From: JAABRB01 sp963735025
Lineage (GTDB): Bacteria > Pseudomonadota > Gammaproteobacteria > Burkholderiales > SG8-39
Length of the DNA: 64,000 bases
Direction: 5' to 3'
Assembly: GCA_963735025.1 (NCBI GenBank)
Contig: CAVTJG010000009.1
Coordinates: forward strand, 1,736,001 to 1,800,000
Part shown: piece after piece, positions 52,599 to 60,747 of the stretch
Position numbering within the stretch: position 1 is the stretch's first letter
Layout: every line of letters starts with the position of its first letter
The notes under the pieces: generated by a model
Told to the model about the DNA's origin: nothing
What the model saw: the letters and a program-made list of their open reading frames with translations, nothing else
Databases searched by the model: none
Made by a program: the position numbers and the translations under genes

Positions 52599-53474
52599 TC
52601 AGCTCGCGAGGAACGCGGAGAGCTTCTCGGAGAGCCACTGCGGCTGTTCCTCGGGGATGTAGTGTCCGCTTCTGGGCACGATCTCGGTGACGATGTCATC
52701 ACAGAACTGCTTCATGGCCGCGGTCATCACCGGGCCGATCGGCGTGTCGCTGCCGAACACTGCTGCCGGCACTTTCAGTTTTCCGCGTGCGGCGTACGCC
52801 TGGTTCTGTTGCATCGACACCGGCATGGCCCGGTAATACTCGAAGCCGGCCTGCATCGCGCCGGGCGCGCTGTACACCCGCTCGTACTCGTCGAGATCGG
52901 CCGCGCTGATTGCATCCGTGACGAGCGTCCGGTTCCGGAAGAACCATTCGAGAAAGATGCGCTCGCGCCCGGCAGTGAGAGCTTCTGCAAGCCCGCGCTG
53001 CTGGTTGAATCCGAAATGCCAGAGCTTCGGATCAGGCGGGGCCGCAAAGAGACCGGGAATGACGGCGTCCATGAACACCACCTTGCGCAGACTCGCCGCA
53101 TACTCGTGCGCGTAGGAAAATGCCAGCCACGTCCCGATGTCGTGCGTGACGAGGCGCACGCCCGCGAAGCCGAGTGCCTCGACTGCCTCGTGGACGCGGC
53201 GTGCCATGGTGGCGACGTCGTAGCCGTCTGCCGGTCGCTCGGAATCGCCCATGCCGGGCAGGTCGATTGCGGCGACCTCGTAGCGCGTCGCGAGCTGCGG
53301 CATCACCTTGCGCCACGCGTACCAGGATTGCGGCCAGCCCGCGAGCAGCACGAGCGGGTCGCCCTTGCCGCCGCGCACGACGTGCAGCTTCACGTCGCTT
53401 GCGGCAATCACTTCGTGGTGAAAACCGCCGCCAAGTGCGGCGGCGTCGAAGCGTCGCTGATTTGCTGCCGGCAT
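52599..53474 (-). CDS. Alpha/beta hydrolase, haloalkane dehalogenase/epoxide hydrolase-like
   Basis: This 291-residue hydrolase has the oxyanion region LLAGWPQSWYAWRKVM, a nucleophile Asp in LVTHDIGTWLAF (near 115) and the catalytic His in PRSGHYIPEEQP near the C-terminus. LPGMGDSERP is the usual strand-4 motif. The reaction could be dehalogenation, epoxide hydrolysis or ester cleavage. The ATG at 53474 opens MPAANQRRFD. The frame continues upstream into the ankyrin gene's 3' end and was not used. It follows the ankyrin gene by 13 bp on the same strand. Confidence 0.82.
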   Translation of the reverse strand: MPAANQRRFDAAALGGGFHHEVIAASDVKLHVVRGGKGDPLVLLAGWPQSWYAWRKVMPQLATRYEVAAIDLPGMGDSERPADGYDVATMARRVHEAVEALGFAGVRLVTHDIGTWLAFSYAHEYAASLRKVVFMDAVIPGLFAAPPDPKLWHFGFNQQRGLAEALTAGRERIFLEWFFRNRTLVTDAISAADLDEYERVYSAPGAMQAGFEYYRAMPVSMQQNQAYAARGKLKVPAAVFGSDTPIGPVMTAAMKQFCDDIVTEIVPRSGHYIPEEQPQWLSEKLSAFLAS

Positions 53475-53487
53475 TGGTGTCGTCGGA

Positions 53488-54495
53488 TCAGGGGCCAGCC
53501 GCGCCGGGCGCCGCGGCGGGCGTCGATCCCGGCATACGCGGCTCGTAGATGAGTATGGCCTTTTCGCGGCCTGGCGCGCCGCGCTGCGCGCGAATCTCGA
53601 GCGCCGCAGGCGCCCCCTGCTCGCTCTGCGCCTGGGCCGCGCGCAGCTCACGCACCGCTTTGAGATATTGCTCCTGAAGCTCGAAAGTCGGACGGCCCGC
53701 TGCTTCCGCCGCGCGCATGGCCTCGGCGATACTCGCGAGGCGCTGCGCGGGAGGGAGTGAGCGGGTCGGCGCTCCGAACTGCTCGGGCGGGGTACGCGCC
53801 GCTTCGGCGAATCTCTCGGGCGTGGTTACCATCTTGGCGATCTGCGGATTGCCGTTGCGCATCGCCCACGTGAGCGCATCGTCGCCCCAGTCGTTCTTGA
53901 TGGCGGTACTTGCGCCGAGATCGACCAGTAGCTTCGCAATCTCGGTACGCCCTTCGCGCGATGCCATCATCAGCGGCGACGATCCATTGGTGGAGCGGGC
54001 GTCGATGTCCGCGCCCCGGGCGATGAGCGTGTTCACGACATCCTGATGGCCTGCAAAGACCGCGTAGTGAAGCGCGGACCACTCGAGACCTTGGCGATTG
54101 ATCTGCGCGCCGTGGTCGAGCAGCCACCGCACCGCGTCGAGATGTCCGTTCCAGGCGGCGTGCATGAGCGGCTGCTCATGGTTTGCGTTCACCGCATTGA
54201 CGTTCGCGCCGTGCGCGACGAAGAGCGCCATCATCTCGACGTTGCCCTCCCATGCGGCGAGCATGAGACCGGTTCCGACACGATCGGCCGCGAATTCGGG
54301 GTCGAGTCCTTCTTTCAGCCAGCCACTGACTGTCGCAACGTCGCCGGACTGGATGGTGACCGCAAATCGGACGGGGTCGGGAAGCTCCGCCGTGGCATCG
54401 GCCGGCGCCATCAGGGCGAAGCCAATCGTTGCGACGGCGAGACACCGACGCGCCCGGTCAGCGAGAGTCAATTCCTGCTTGCCATTCACAGTCAA
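53488..54495 (-). CDS. Exported ankyrin-repeat protein
   Basis: This 335-residue protein has a signal-like hydrophobic stretch (about 17-36). Four to five ankyrin repeats follow at about 45-215: GLMLAAWEGNVEMM, PLMHAAWNGHLDAVRWLLDH, ALHYAVFAGHQDVVNTL and PLMMASREGRTEIAKLLVDL. A helical Ala/Gln-rich segment and a Pro/Ala tail end the protein. It probably mediates protein contacts in the periplasm. The TTG at 54495 or the GTG at 54489 is the start, and neither has a clear ribosome site. It is divergent from the TonB-like gene, 22 bp away. Confidence 0.85.
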   Translation of the reverse strand: MTVNGKQELTLADRARRCLAVATIGFALMAPADATAELPDPVRFAVTIQSGDVATVSGWLKEGLDPEFAADRVGTGLMLAAWEGNVEMMALFVAHGANVNAVNANHEQPLMHAAWNGHLDAVRWLLDHGAQINRQGLEWSALHYAVFAGHQDVVNTLIARGADIDARSTNGSSPLMMASREGRTEIAKLLVDLGASTAIKNDWGDDALTWAMRNGNPQIAKMVTTPERFAEAARTPPEQFGAPTRSLPPAQRLASIAEAMRAAEAAGRPTFELQEQYLKAVRELRAAQAQSEQGAPAALEIRAQRGAPGREKAILIYEPRMPGSTPAAAPGAAGP

Positions 54496-54517
54496 CGACC
54501 GTCATAGTCGGGGATTC

Positions 54518-55321
54518 ATGGCGATAAGTCAAAGTACCCGACCCGATCTGCCCATGGTCGCAGGCGAGTCGAAGGCCCCCTTGTGGTGGGCTGTCGCCGG
54601 GTCGATTGCTCTGCATGTCCTCGTGCTGTCACTTCCCGGCAGCCCGATCCGGCCGCTCGCGCCCGCGCCGGAGGCGCCAGCCGCGCTCAGCGCGCGCCTC
54701 GAAATGCTGCCTCCACCGCCTCCCGAGAAGCCGGCGCCTCCCGCTCCCGAAGCGAAGCCCGGTGCACCACCGAAAGTGCTCAAGAACACCATCGATCCGC
54801 CGCAGGCCGAGGTGCTGCAGGATCCTATCGAGCCAAAACCCAAACCAATACCTAAGCCAAAGCCCAAGCCCAAGCCGCGTGCGGAAAAGCCGCAACCCAA
54901 ACCGGAATCCAAGCCGACTGAAGCCAAGCCGCCGCGCACCGAGACAGCGGCCGCATCCGAGCAGCGTCAGGGACTCGATCTCCGTCTGCCCGAAAATCTG
55001 CGCGGAGGCATCGGATTGCGGACACCCCCGAGCGCGCCGGCCGAGCAGCTGTCGCCGAACGAGTTGCGCGAGACGCTGGGCCGGCTTTCGGAAACGATGC
55101 TGTTTCCGCCGGAGGCGCTCGAGCGCGGACTCGAAGGCGAAGTGACTTTGCTCGTCCAGCTCGGCGAGAACGGGCGAATTCTCGACGCCTCCGTCGCGAG
55201 CGGTTCGGGCTATCAGATTCTCGACGACGCCGCGGTTCGCGCCGTCCTCAAGCTCGGTACGCTCGGGCCTTCTTCGGCAAACAAATCGATTTTGTTGCCG
55301 GTAAGGTTTCGCATTCTCTGA
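54518..55321 (+). CDS. TonB-like energy-transducing protein
   Basis: This 267-residue protein has a single N-terminal membrane anchor (about 20-45). A long Pro/Lys-rich spacer follows (about 60-150, with repeated PKPKPKP). The C-terminal TonB domain (about 185-267) has GEVTLLVQLGENGRI and AAVRAVLKLG. It would span the periplasm and energise outer-membrane receptors with ExbBD, which are not in the window. Alternatively it is a TonB-domain protein with another role. The ATG at 54518 is the first codon of the conserved N-terminus. Confidence 0.85.
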   Translation: MAISQSTRPDLPMVAGESKAPLWWAVAGSIALHVLVLSLPGSPIRPLAPAPEAPAALSARLEMLPPPPPEKPAPPAPEAKPGAPPKVLKNTIDPPQAEVLQDPIEPKPKPIPKPKPKPKPRAEKPQPKPESKPTEAKPPRTETAAASEQRQGLDLRLPENLRGGIGLRTPPSAPAEQLSPNELRETLGRLSETMLFPPEALERGLEGEVTLLVQLGENGRILDASVASGSGYQILDDAAVRAVLKLGTLGPSSANKSILLPVRFRIL

Positions 55322-55332
55322 AGTCCCTCGCC

Positions 55333-58101
55333 TCAGCGTGATTTCAGGGCAGCGTGGGCGGCGGCGAGGCGGGCGATGGGGACACGGAAGGGTGAGCAGC
55401 TGACGTAATCCAGCCCGGTGCGGTGGCAGAAGTCGATCGACTTCGGGTCGCCGCCGTGCTCTCCGCAGATGCCGACCTCGAGCTCGGGGCGGGTGCCCCG
55501 CCCGAGCGCCACGCCCATTTCCATCAGCTTTCCCACGCCCGTCTCGTCGATGGTGGCGAATGGGTTCTCCAGCAGAATGCGCTTCTCGAGGTACTCACGC
55601 AGGAAACCGGTCTCCGCGTCGTCGCGGGAGATGCCGAACGTCGTCTGCGTAAGGTCGTTCGTTCCGAACGAGAAGAACTGCGCGTGCCGGGCGATCCGAT
55701 CGGCCACGAGCGCCGCACGCGGTATCTCGATCATCGTGCCGAACTCGTATTTCACTTTGCGGCCCTGCTCCTTCATCACCGCGAGCGCTTCGGCGTCCAG
55801 GATGCCCCGCTCGACGCGGAGCTCGTTCGTGCTGGCAACGAGCGGGATCATGATCTTCGGATGGACCTTGACGCCGGACTTCGCGCACGCGCAGGCCGCC
55901 TCGATGATCGCGCGAACCTGCATGCGCACGAGCGCGGGGAGGTGGATGCCGAGGCGCACGCCCCGCAATCCGAGCATCGGGTTCTGCTCGCGCATCCCCT
56001 CGACCACGCCGAGCACTTTCTTCTTCTGCGCGAGCGTACCCGCGAGACCGAGCGGGTCGCCCGTCCCGTCGGCGATCTCGATACGGGTCTCGAGCTCGGT
56101 CACTTCCTGCAGGAGCTCGTCGTGGCTCGGAAGGAACTCGTGCAGCGGCGGATCGATCAGACGGATCGTGACGGGCAGGCCGTCCATGGCCTTGAAGAGG
56201 CCGATGAAATCCGCGCGCTGGAGGGGCAGGAGCTGCGCGAGCGAGGTGGCGCGCTCGTCGTCCGTGGCAGCCATGATCATCTGCCGGACGATCGGCAGGC
56301 GCTCGGACTCGAAGAACATGTGCTCCGTGCGGCAAAGTCCAATGCCCTCGGCACCGTAGCCGCGCGCACGCTGCGCGTCGCGCGGGTAGTCGGCGTTCGC
56401 CCACACGCCGAGCTTGCGAAATCCGTCGGCCCACTGGAGGAGCTTGATCAGATAAGGGTCGTCGAAGTTCGGGATGACGGTCTTCAGCTCGCCGGCAAAG
56501 ACCTCACCGGACGTGCCGTCGATCGAGACCACGTCGCCTTCCTTGAACACGCGCGCACCGACGGTGAACTGGCGTGCGTCGGGGTCGACGCGCAGTGCCT
56601 CCACGCCGACCACCGCCGGCTTGCCGAACTGCCGCGCGACGAGCGCCGCGTGGCTGGTGCGTCCACCCCGGCTCGTGAGGATCCCCCGCGCCGCGAGCAT
56701 GCCGTGCACGTCGTCAGGCTTGGTTTCCGCGCGGACCATGATGACCGCCTTCTTCTGTTCGAGACCCCAGGTCTGGGCCGTGTCGGCGTCGAAGGCGAGG
56801 ATGCCGCTTGCCGCGCCGGGCGAGACGTTCAACCCGCTGGCGATGCGGTCACCGCGCTCCTTTGCGGCGAGTTTTTCGGCCAGATCGAACTGCGGGTGCA
56901 GGAAAAAATCGACCTGCTCCGGCGTCACGCGCTGCACGGCCTCGGCGCGACTGATGAGCTTTTCGTTTGCCAGGTCCACCGCAATGCGCACCGCCGCCTG
57001 CGCGGTGCGCTTCGCATCGCGCGTCTGGAGCATCCACAGCTTGCCGCGCTCGATCGTGAACTCGACGTCCTGGACTTCGCGATAGTGGCGCTCCAGTTTC
57101 TTGCAGATCTTTTCGAATTCGGCGTAGATACGCGGCATCTCGCTCTTCAAGGCCGCGATGGGCTTGGTCGCACGGATGCCGGAAACGACATCCTCGCCTT
57201 GCGCGTTGGTGAGATAGTCGCCCTCGATCTCGCGCTTCCCGGTGGAGACGTTGCGTGTCGTGACCACGCCGGTGCCCGAGTCGTTGCCCATGTTGCCGAA
57301 CACCATCGTCACGATGTTCACGGCAGTGCCGAGGTCGTGCGCGATGCCGGCGGCGTTCCGGTAATCGATCGCACGTTTTCCGTTCCACGAGCTGAACACG
57401 GCTTCGGTTGCCAGCCGGAGCTGCTCGACCGGATCGTCGGGAAAGGGGCGGCCGGCCTTGGCCTTGACGATGTCCCGGAACTCGCGCGTGATCGCCGCCA
57501 GGTCCTCGGGCGAAAGGTCCGCGTCGTTCGCGATATTTCGCCTGGCGCGATAACCCGCCAGCACCTTCTCGAACGGCTCGTCGTCAATGCCCATCACCAC
57601 GCCGCCGAACATCTGTACCAGGCGGCGGTATGCGTCGTAGACGAACCGTGCATCGCCGGTGAGCGCGACCAGCCCTTCGGCCACCGCGTCGTTGAGACCG
57701 ATGTTGAGGACGGTGTCCATCATGCCCGGCATCGAGAACTTCGCGCCGGAGCGGCACGACACGAGCAGCGGGCGGGCCGGGTCACCCAGTTTTTTGCCGG
57801 CTTGTCGCTCGATCTTGCCGACCGCCGTCAGCACCTGCTCCCACATGCTGGAGGGGAATCCCCCGGCCGCGAGAAATGCGTTGCAGGCCGCGGTGGTCAC
57901 GACGAATCCCGGTGGGACCGGGAGTCCCAGTGCGGTCATTTCAGCGAGGTTGGCCCCCTTGCCCCCGAGGAGATCGCGCATGGTTGCGTCGCCCTCGCCG
58001 AGGAGGTAGACCCACTTTTTCTTTTGGACAGAGCGCGGCGCACGGGTCGCGGCACGGCGGGACTTGCTGCGGGAGGTGGACTTGGCGGGATGACGAGCCA
58101 T
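55333..58101 (-). CDS. ppdK: Pyruvate, phosphate dikinase
   Basis: This 922-residue enzyme interconverts pyruvate and phosphoenolpyruvate using ATP and phosphate. A basic Lys/Arg-rich lead (about 1-30) precedes the ATP-grasp domain, with GGKGANLAEMTALGLPVPPG and SGAKFSMPGMMDTVLN. The swivelling phospho-histidine site is GGRTSHAALVARQ. The C-terminal PEP/pyruvate barrel has EGIGLCRTEHMFF, SFGTNDLTQTTFG and GICGEHGGDP. The ATG at 58101 has a GGAGG ribosome site. It enables gluconeogenesis or PPi-linked glycolysis. It converges with the TonB-like gene, 11 bp apart. Confidence 0.96.
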   Translation of the reverse strand: MARHPAKSTSRSKSRRAATRAPRSVQKKKWVYLLGEGDATMRDLLGGKGANLAEMTALGLPVPPGFVVTTAACNAFLAAGGFPSSMWEQVLTAVGKIERQAGKKLGDPARPLLVSCRSGAKFSMPGMMDTVLNIGLNDAVAEGLVALTGDARFVYDAYRRLVQMFGGVVMGIDDEPFEKVLAGYRARRNIANDADLSPEDLAAITREFRDIVKAKAGRPFPDDPVEQLRLATEAVFSSWNGKRAIDYRNAAGIAHDLGTAVNIVTMVFGNMGNDSGTGVVTTRNVSTGKREIEGDYLTNAQGEDVVSGIRATKPIAALKSEMPRIYAEFEKICKKLERHYREVQDVEFTIERGKLWMLQTRDAKRTAQAAVRIAVDLANEKLISRAEAVQRVTPEQVDFFLHPQFDLAEKLAAKERGDRIASGLNVSPGAASGILAFDADTAQTWGLEQKKAVIMVRAETKPDDVHGMLAARGILTSRGGRTSHAALVARQFGKPAVVGVEALRVDPDARQFTVGARVFKEGDVVSIDGTSGEVFAGELKTVIPNFDDPYLIKLLQWADGFRKLGVWANADYPRDAQRARGYGAEGIGLCRTEHMFFESERLPIVRQMIMAATDDERATSLAQLLPLQRADFIGLFKAMDGLPVTIRLIDPPLHEFLPSHDELLQEVTELETRIEIADGTGDPLGLAGTLAQKKKVLGVVEGMREQNPMLGLRGVRLGIHLPALVRMQVRAIIEAACACAKSGVKVHPKIMIPLVASTNELRVERGILDAEALAVMKEQGRKVKYEFGTMIEIPRAALVADRIARHAQFFSFGTNDLTQTTFGISRDDAETGFLREYLEKRILLENPFATIDETGVGKLMEMGVALGRGTRPELEVGICGEHGGDPKSIDFCHRTGLDYVSCSPFRVPIARLAAAHAALKSR

Positions 58102-58237
58102 GCTTGACGAGCCTCCTGAAAATTGACGGCATACGGGCAGGCGAGCGGAACGCCACGCAGCCCCAAGCGTCATTCTCGGTGCTTCGATCGGTCGAGCTTC
58201 TGACGCGGGTCAAAGGAATGCAGGGTCACAAGGACTA

Positions 58238-58263
58238 CGGGACCCGAGCGCGGGACCCGAGCG
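58238..58263. repeat. Tandem 13-bp repeat upstream of ppdK
   Basis: CGGGACCCGAGCG occurs twice in direct succession. It lies in the 234-bp gap between ppdK and the next minus-strand gene, which otherwise shows no gene. Confidence 0.6.
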
Positions 58264-58335
58264 GGGCGCAAAAGGAGGGCGAGCCGTCGGGCCACTTTTG
58301 GAGGTGGCCGGGGAGGGCAGCCGAAGGAGGCCCGA

Positions 58336-58731
58336 TCAGGGCATCTGGATCTTGCCGCCGCCGCCTAGTCCGCCGAGGCCGGGAGGCATCGAATCGGGGA
58401 CGACGATCGAGGACGCGGCCTCGCGACGCATCTCCTGGATCTCGCGCGCCGTGCGCTCGACGGCCACTTTCGCCGCGTCGGCAAAATTCTCGATTGCCTC
58501 GGTCAGGTTGGCAGCCTCGATCTGGAAGGAAAGGGGAATCGCTCCCATCGGTGTGAGGATCTGGGCCTCACCCATGTACTGCACCGGTCGTGCCGAATCG
58601 GTAGTGCCATCGGTCGTGACAGGCGTGAGGACGCGGATGGTGCCCATCTTGCGGTCGGTATAGAGATCCTCGCGATGCAGTGCGGCAGGATCCATCTTGA
58701 GTTCGGTGGAAGGTCGTCCAGTGGTGGCCAT
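58336..58731 (-). CDS. Conserved-looking hypothetical protein, 131 residues
   Basis: This protein of 131 residues starts at MATTGRPSTELKMDP (ATG 58731). An alternative Met lies at MDPAAL. The middle part is beta-rich (MGTIRVLTPVTTDGT, AQILTPMGAIPLSFQIEA), followed by an amphipathic helix LTEAIENFADAAKVAVERTA and a Gly-rich end. The protein looks soluble, with no signal peptide or membrane segment. It lies upstream of ppdK on the same strand but separated by 234 bp. Function unknown. Codon use and low-ambiguity translation support a real gene. Confidence 0.65.
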   Translation of the reverse strand: MATTGRPSTELKMDPAALHREDLYTDRKMGTIRVLTPVTTDGTTDSARPVQYMGEAQILTPMGAIPLSFQIEAANLTEAIENFADAAKVAVERTAREIQEMRREAASSIVVPDSMPPGLGGLGGGGKIQMP

Positions 58732-59048
58732 GGCAAGGCGGCCCTCGCGGGCCGGGTTGGAGGTTAATGACGGATCGATTATCCCACCCCCGCGAAATGC
58801 GCGCCTTTCTCCGCTCTTTGCCGCACGCGATGTCGTTTGCCGACGACAGTTCAGCATGTCAAAGCTAGGTCGGTCCGTCGCGCCGAGGTCGCGTCAACCC
58901 GGTTCGATTCGAACGCGTTGAGGCTCCTGCGAGAAGTGGTGCGAGGAGTCCGCCGTAGCGGTATACCCCGCGCTTCATTTCCGCAGGAGCTTGGGCGCCA
59001 CTTGGCGCGATTTCGTCGTAGTACCAACCATCGTAGGGGAGTGTAAGA

Positions 59049-59201
59049 GTGAAACAGCTCATCGCAATGCTGCTCGCCGCCACTTTTGCCGGCGCTTCGG
59101 TCTCCGTGATTGCCGAAGAGAAGAAGTCATCGAAAAAGCCCACGGCAGAGCAGTGCAAGGCGAAGCCGAAAACCAAGGGTTGCGACGCGACGCCGAAGTA
59201 A
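59049..59201 (+). CDS. Small secreted protein, 50 residues
   Basis: The GTG start follows GGGGAG eight bases upstream. The product MKQLIAMLLAATFAGASVSV begins with a clear signal peptide cut after about VIA. A short mature peptide of about 28 residues remains, rich in Lys and with two Cys (AEQCKAKPKTKGCDATPK). A strong rho-independent terminator follows 21 bp after the stop. The layout of ribosome site, signal peptide, stop and terminator argues for a real gene. It may be a periplasmic metal- or anion-binding peptide. Function unknown. Confidence 0.7.
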   Translation: MKQLIAMLLAATFAGASVSVIAEEKKSSKKPTAEQCKAKPKTKGCDATPK

Positions 59202-59222
59202 GTCGAACGTTGTGCAGGGAAG

Positions 59223-59250
59223 AAGGGCGACCCACCAGGCCGCCCTTTCT
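59223..59250 (+). terminator. Rho-independent terminator after the small secreted protein gene
   Basis: AAGGGCG and CGCCCTT form a 7-bp stem around an 11-base loop, followed by TCTCATT. It lies 21 bp after the stop at 59201. Confidence 0.7.
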
Positions 59251-59252
59251 CA

Positions 59253-59346
59253 TTGGGGAAACCTGTCGGATTCCCCAATGAGAAAGGCAGAAGGATACGA
59301 ACGGGAGGAAACCGACTGGTTTCCTCCCGTTACCCTCCTTCCCGTT
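59253..59346. repeat. Family C hairpin repeat, copy 3, with an added hairpin
   Basis: The first hairpin (59253-59278) pairs TTGGGGAA with TTCCCCAA. The second unit (59281-59346) has GGGAGGAAACC pairing with GGTTTCCTCCC and the flanks AAGGCAGAAGGATACGAAC and TTACCCTCCTTCCCG, matching copies 1 and 2. The remaining gap to 59457 shows no gene. Confidence 0.7.
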
Positions 59347-59457
59347 GGGCGTAGCCTTTCCAGGGTGGTACGGGAACTTCGGCGGAGGTGCGGTGGACGA
59401 AGATTTGACAGTTGAATCTCGTCGTCCAGATTACCTTCCGCGCGCGGAGCCTCCAAC

Positions 59458-60624
59458 ATGAAGAAAACCGTTTTGCTGCAGCTTCGGTGTTCGTATGCCG
59501 CGGCGGTGCTGTTGGGGCCGATCGCGCTTGGGGTGAGCGAATTATCGTTCGCCCAGGCGCCGGCGGAGCATATTGCCACCGAGGAGTACACGGTGCGCGT
59601 GGTGACCGTTGCCCGCGGGCTAGAGCATCCGTGGAGCGTCGCCTGGCTGCCGGACGGTCGGATGCTGGTGACCGAGCGGCCCGGGCGGCTGCGGATCGTC
59701 GGCACCGACGGGCAGGTCGCCCCGACACCCATCGGAGGACTTCCGCCGATCGAGCCGCACGGGCAGGGCGGGCTGTTCGACGTGGTGCTGCATCCGCGCT
59801 TCGCAGAGAACGCGTTCGTCTACTTCTCGTACGCCGGCAAGGGTCCGGACGGATTCGGCACGGAGCTTGCGCGCGGCAAGCTCGTTGGCAATCGGCTCGA
59901 AGGCGTGGAAGTGCTCTTTCGCCAGGAGCCGAAGGGCCAAACAGGTCGGCATTTCGGCGGTCGCATCGTCTTCGACCGCGCCGGATTCGTGTATCTCACG
60001 CTGGGCGACCGCGGGGAGATGGCGCGTGCGCAAAAGCTCGAGGATCACGCGGGATCGGTGATCCGGCTTCATGACGACGGCCGTGTGCCTGCCGACAATC
60101 CGTTCGTCGGCAACCCCACTGCAAAGCCCGAGAAGTACACGCTGGGCAATCGGAACATGCAGGGCGCCGCGCTCAACCCGAAGTCAGGTGAGCTCTGGGC
60201 GCACGAGCATGGCCCGCAGGGCGGCGACGAAGTAAACGTGATTCGTGCGGGCGTGAACTACGGGTGGCCGGTGATCACTTACGGGGTCAACTACGGCATC
60301 GGCACGAAAATCGGCGAGGGAACGCACAAGGCCGGAATGGCCCAGCCGCTGCACTACTGGGTGCCATCGATTGCTCCGTCCGGCATGGCGTTCTACGACG
60401 GCGACAAGTTTCCACGCTGGCGCGGGGATCTGTTCGTCGGGGCGCTCCGCGACCAGATGCTGGTCCGGTTGCAACTCGACGGCGAAAAGATCGTCAAGGA
60501 GGAGCGCATGCTGAAAGGCGTGCTCGGCCGCATTCGCGACGTGCGGCAAGGTCCCGACGGCTACCTCTATCTCCTCACCGACGAGTCCGACGGCGCCCTT
60601 GTGCGCCTCGAGCCGGTCAACTGA
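59458..60624 (+). CDS. PQQ-dependent sugar dehydrogenase (soluble, YliI-like)
   Basis: This 388-residue exported protein has a signal peptide (about 1-33). The six-bladed GSDH propeller then has LEHPWSVAWLPDGRMLVTER (about 55-74), HGQGGLFDVVLHP (about 101-113), LGNRNMQGAALNP and AHEHGPQGGDEVN (near 248). It would oxidise aldose sugars in the periplasm with PQQ and pass electrons to the respiratory chain. No pqq biosynthesis gene is nearby. The ATG at 59458 begins the signal peptide. Confidence 0.92.
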   Translation: MKKTVLLQLRCSYAAAVLLGPIALGVSELSFAQAPAEHIATEEYTVRVVTVARGLEHPWSVAWLPDGRMLVTERPGRLRIVGTDGQVAPTPIGGLPPIEPHGQGGLFDVVLHPRFAENAFVYFSYAGKGPDGFGTELARGKLVGNRLEGVEVLFRQEPKGQTGRHFGGRIVFDRAGFVYLTLGDRGEMARAQKLEDHAGSVIRLHDDGRVPADNPFVGNPTAKPEKYTLGNRNMQGAALNPKSGELWAHEHGPQGGDEVNVIRAGVNYGWPVITYGVNYGIGTKIGEGTHKAGMAQPLHYWVPSIAPSGMAFYDGDKFPRWRGDLFVGALRDQMLVRLQLDGEKIVKEERMLKGVLGRIRDVRQGPDGYLYLLTDESDGALVRLEPVN

Positions 60625-60628
60625 CCGG

Positions 60629-60746
60629 CCAGGGAAGCTCTGCAGAAGTTCGTCATTCCCGCGACAGCGGGAATCCAGACCGTGTCAATTCAAAGGTTTG
60701 CCGGATCCCCGCTGTCGCAGGGATGAGTAAGTCAGAGCTTCCCTGG
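60629..60746. repeat. MITE-like element enclosing a dRS3-like pair (family B, copy 4)
   Basis: Perfect 14-bp inverted ends CCAGGGAAGCTCTG (60629-60642) and its complement (60733-60746) bound a 118-bp segment. Inside are GTCATTCCCGCGACAGCGGG (from 60652) and a diverged inverse ending GTCGCAGGGATGA (to 60726). It fills the convergent gap between the sugar dehydrogenase and ABC1 kinase genes. Confidence 0.7.
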
Positions 60747-60747
60747 C

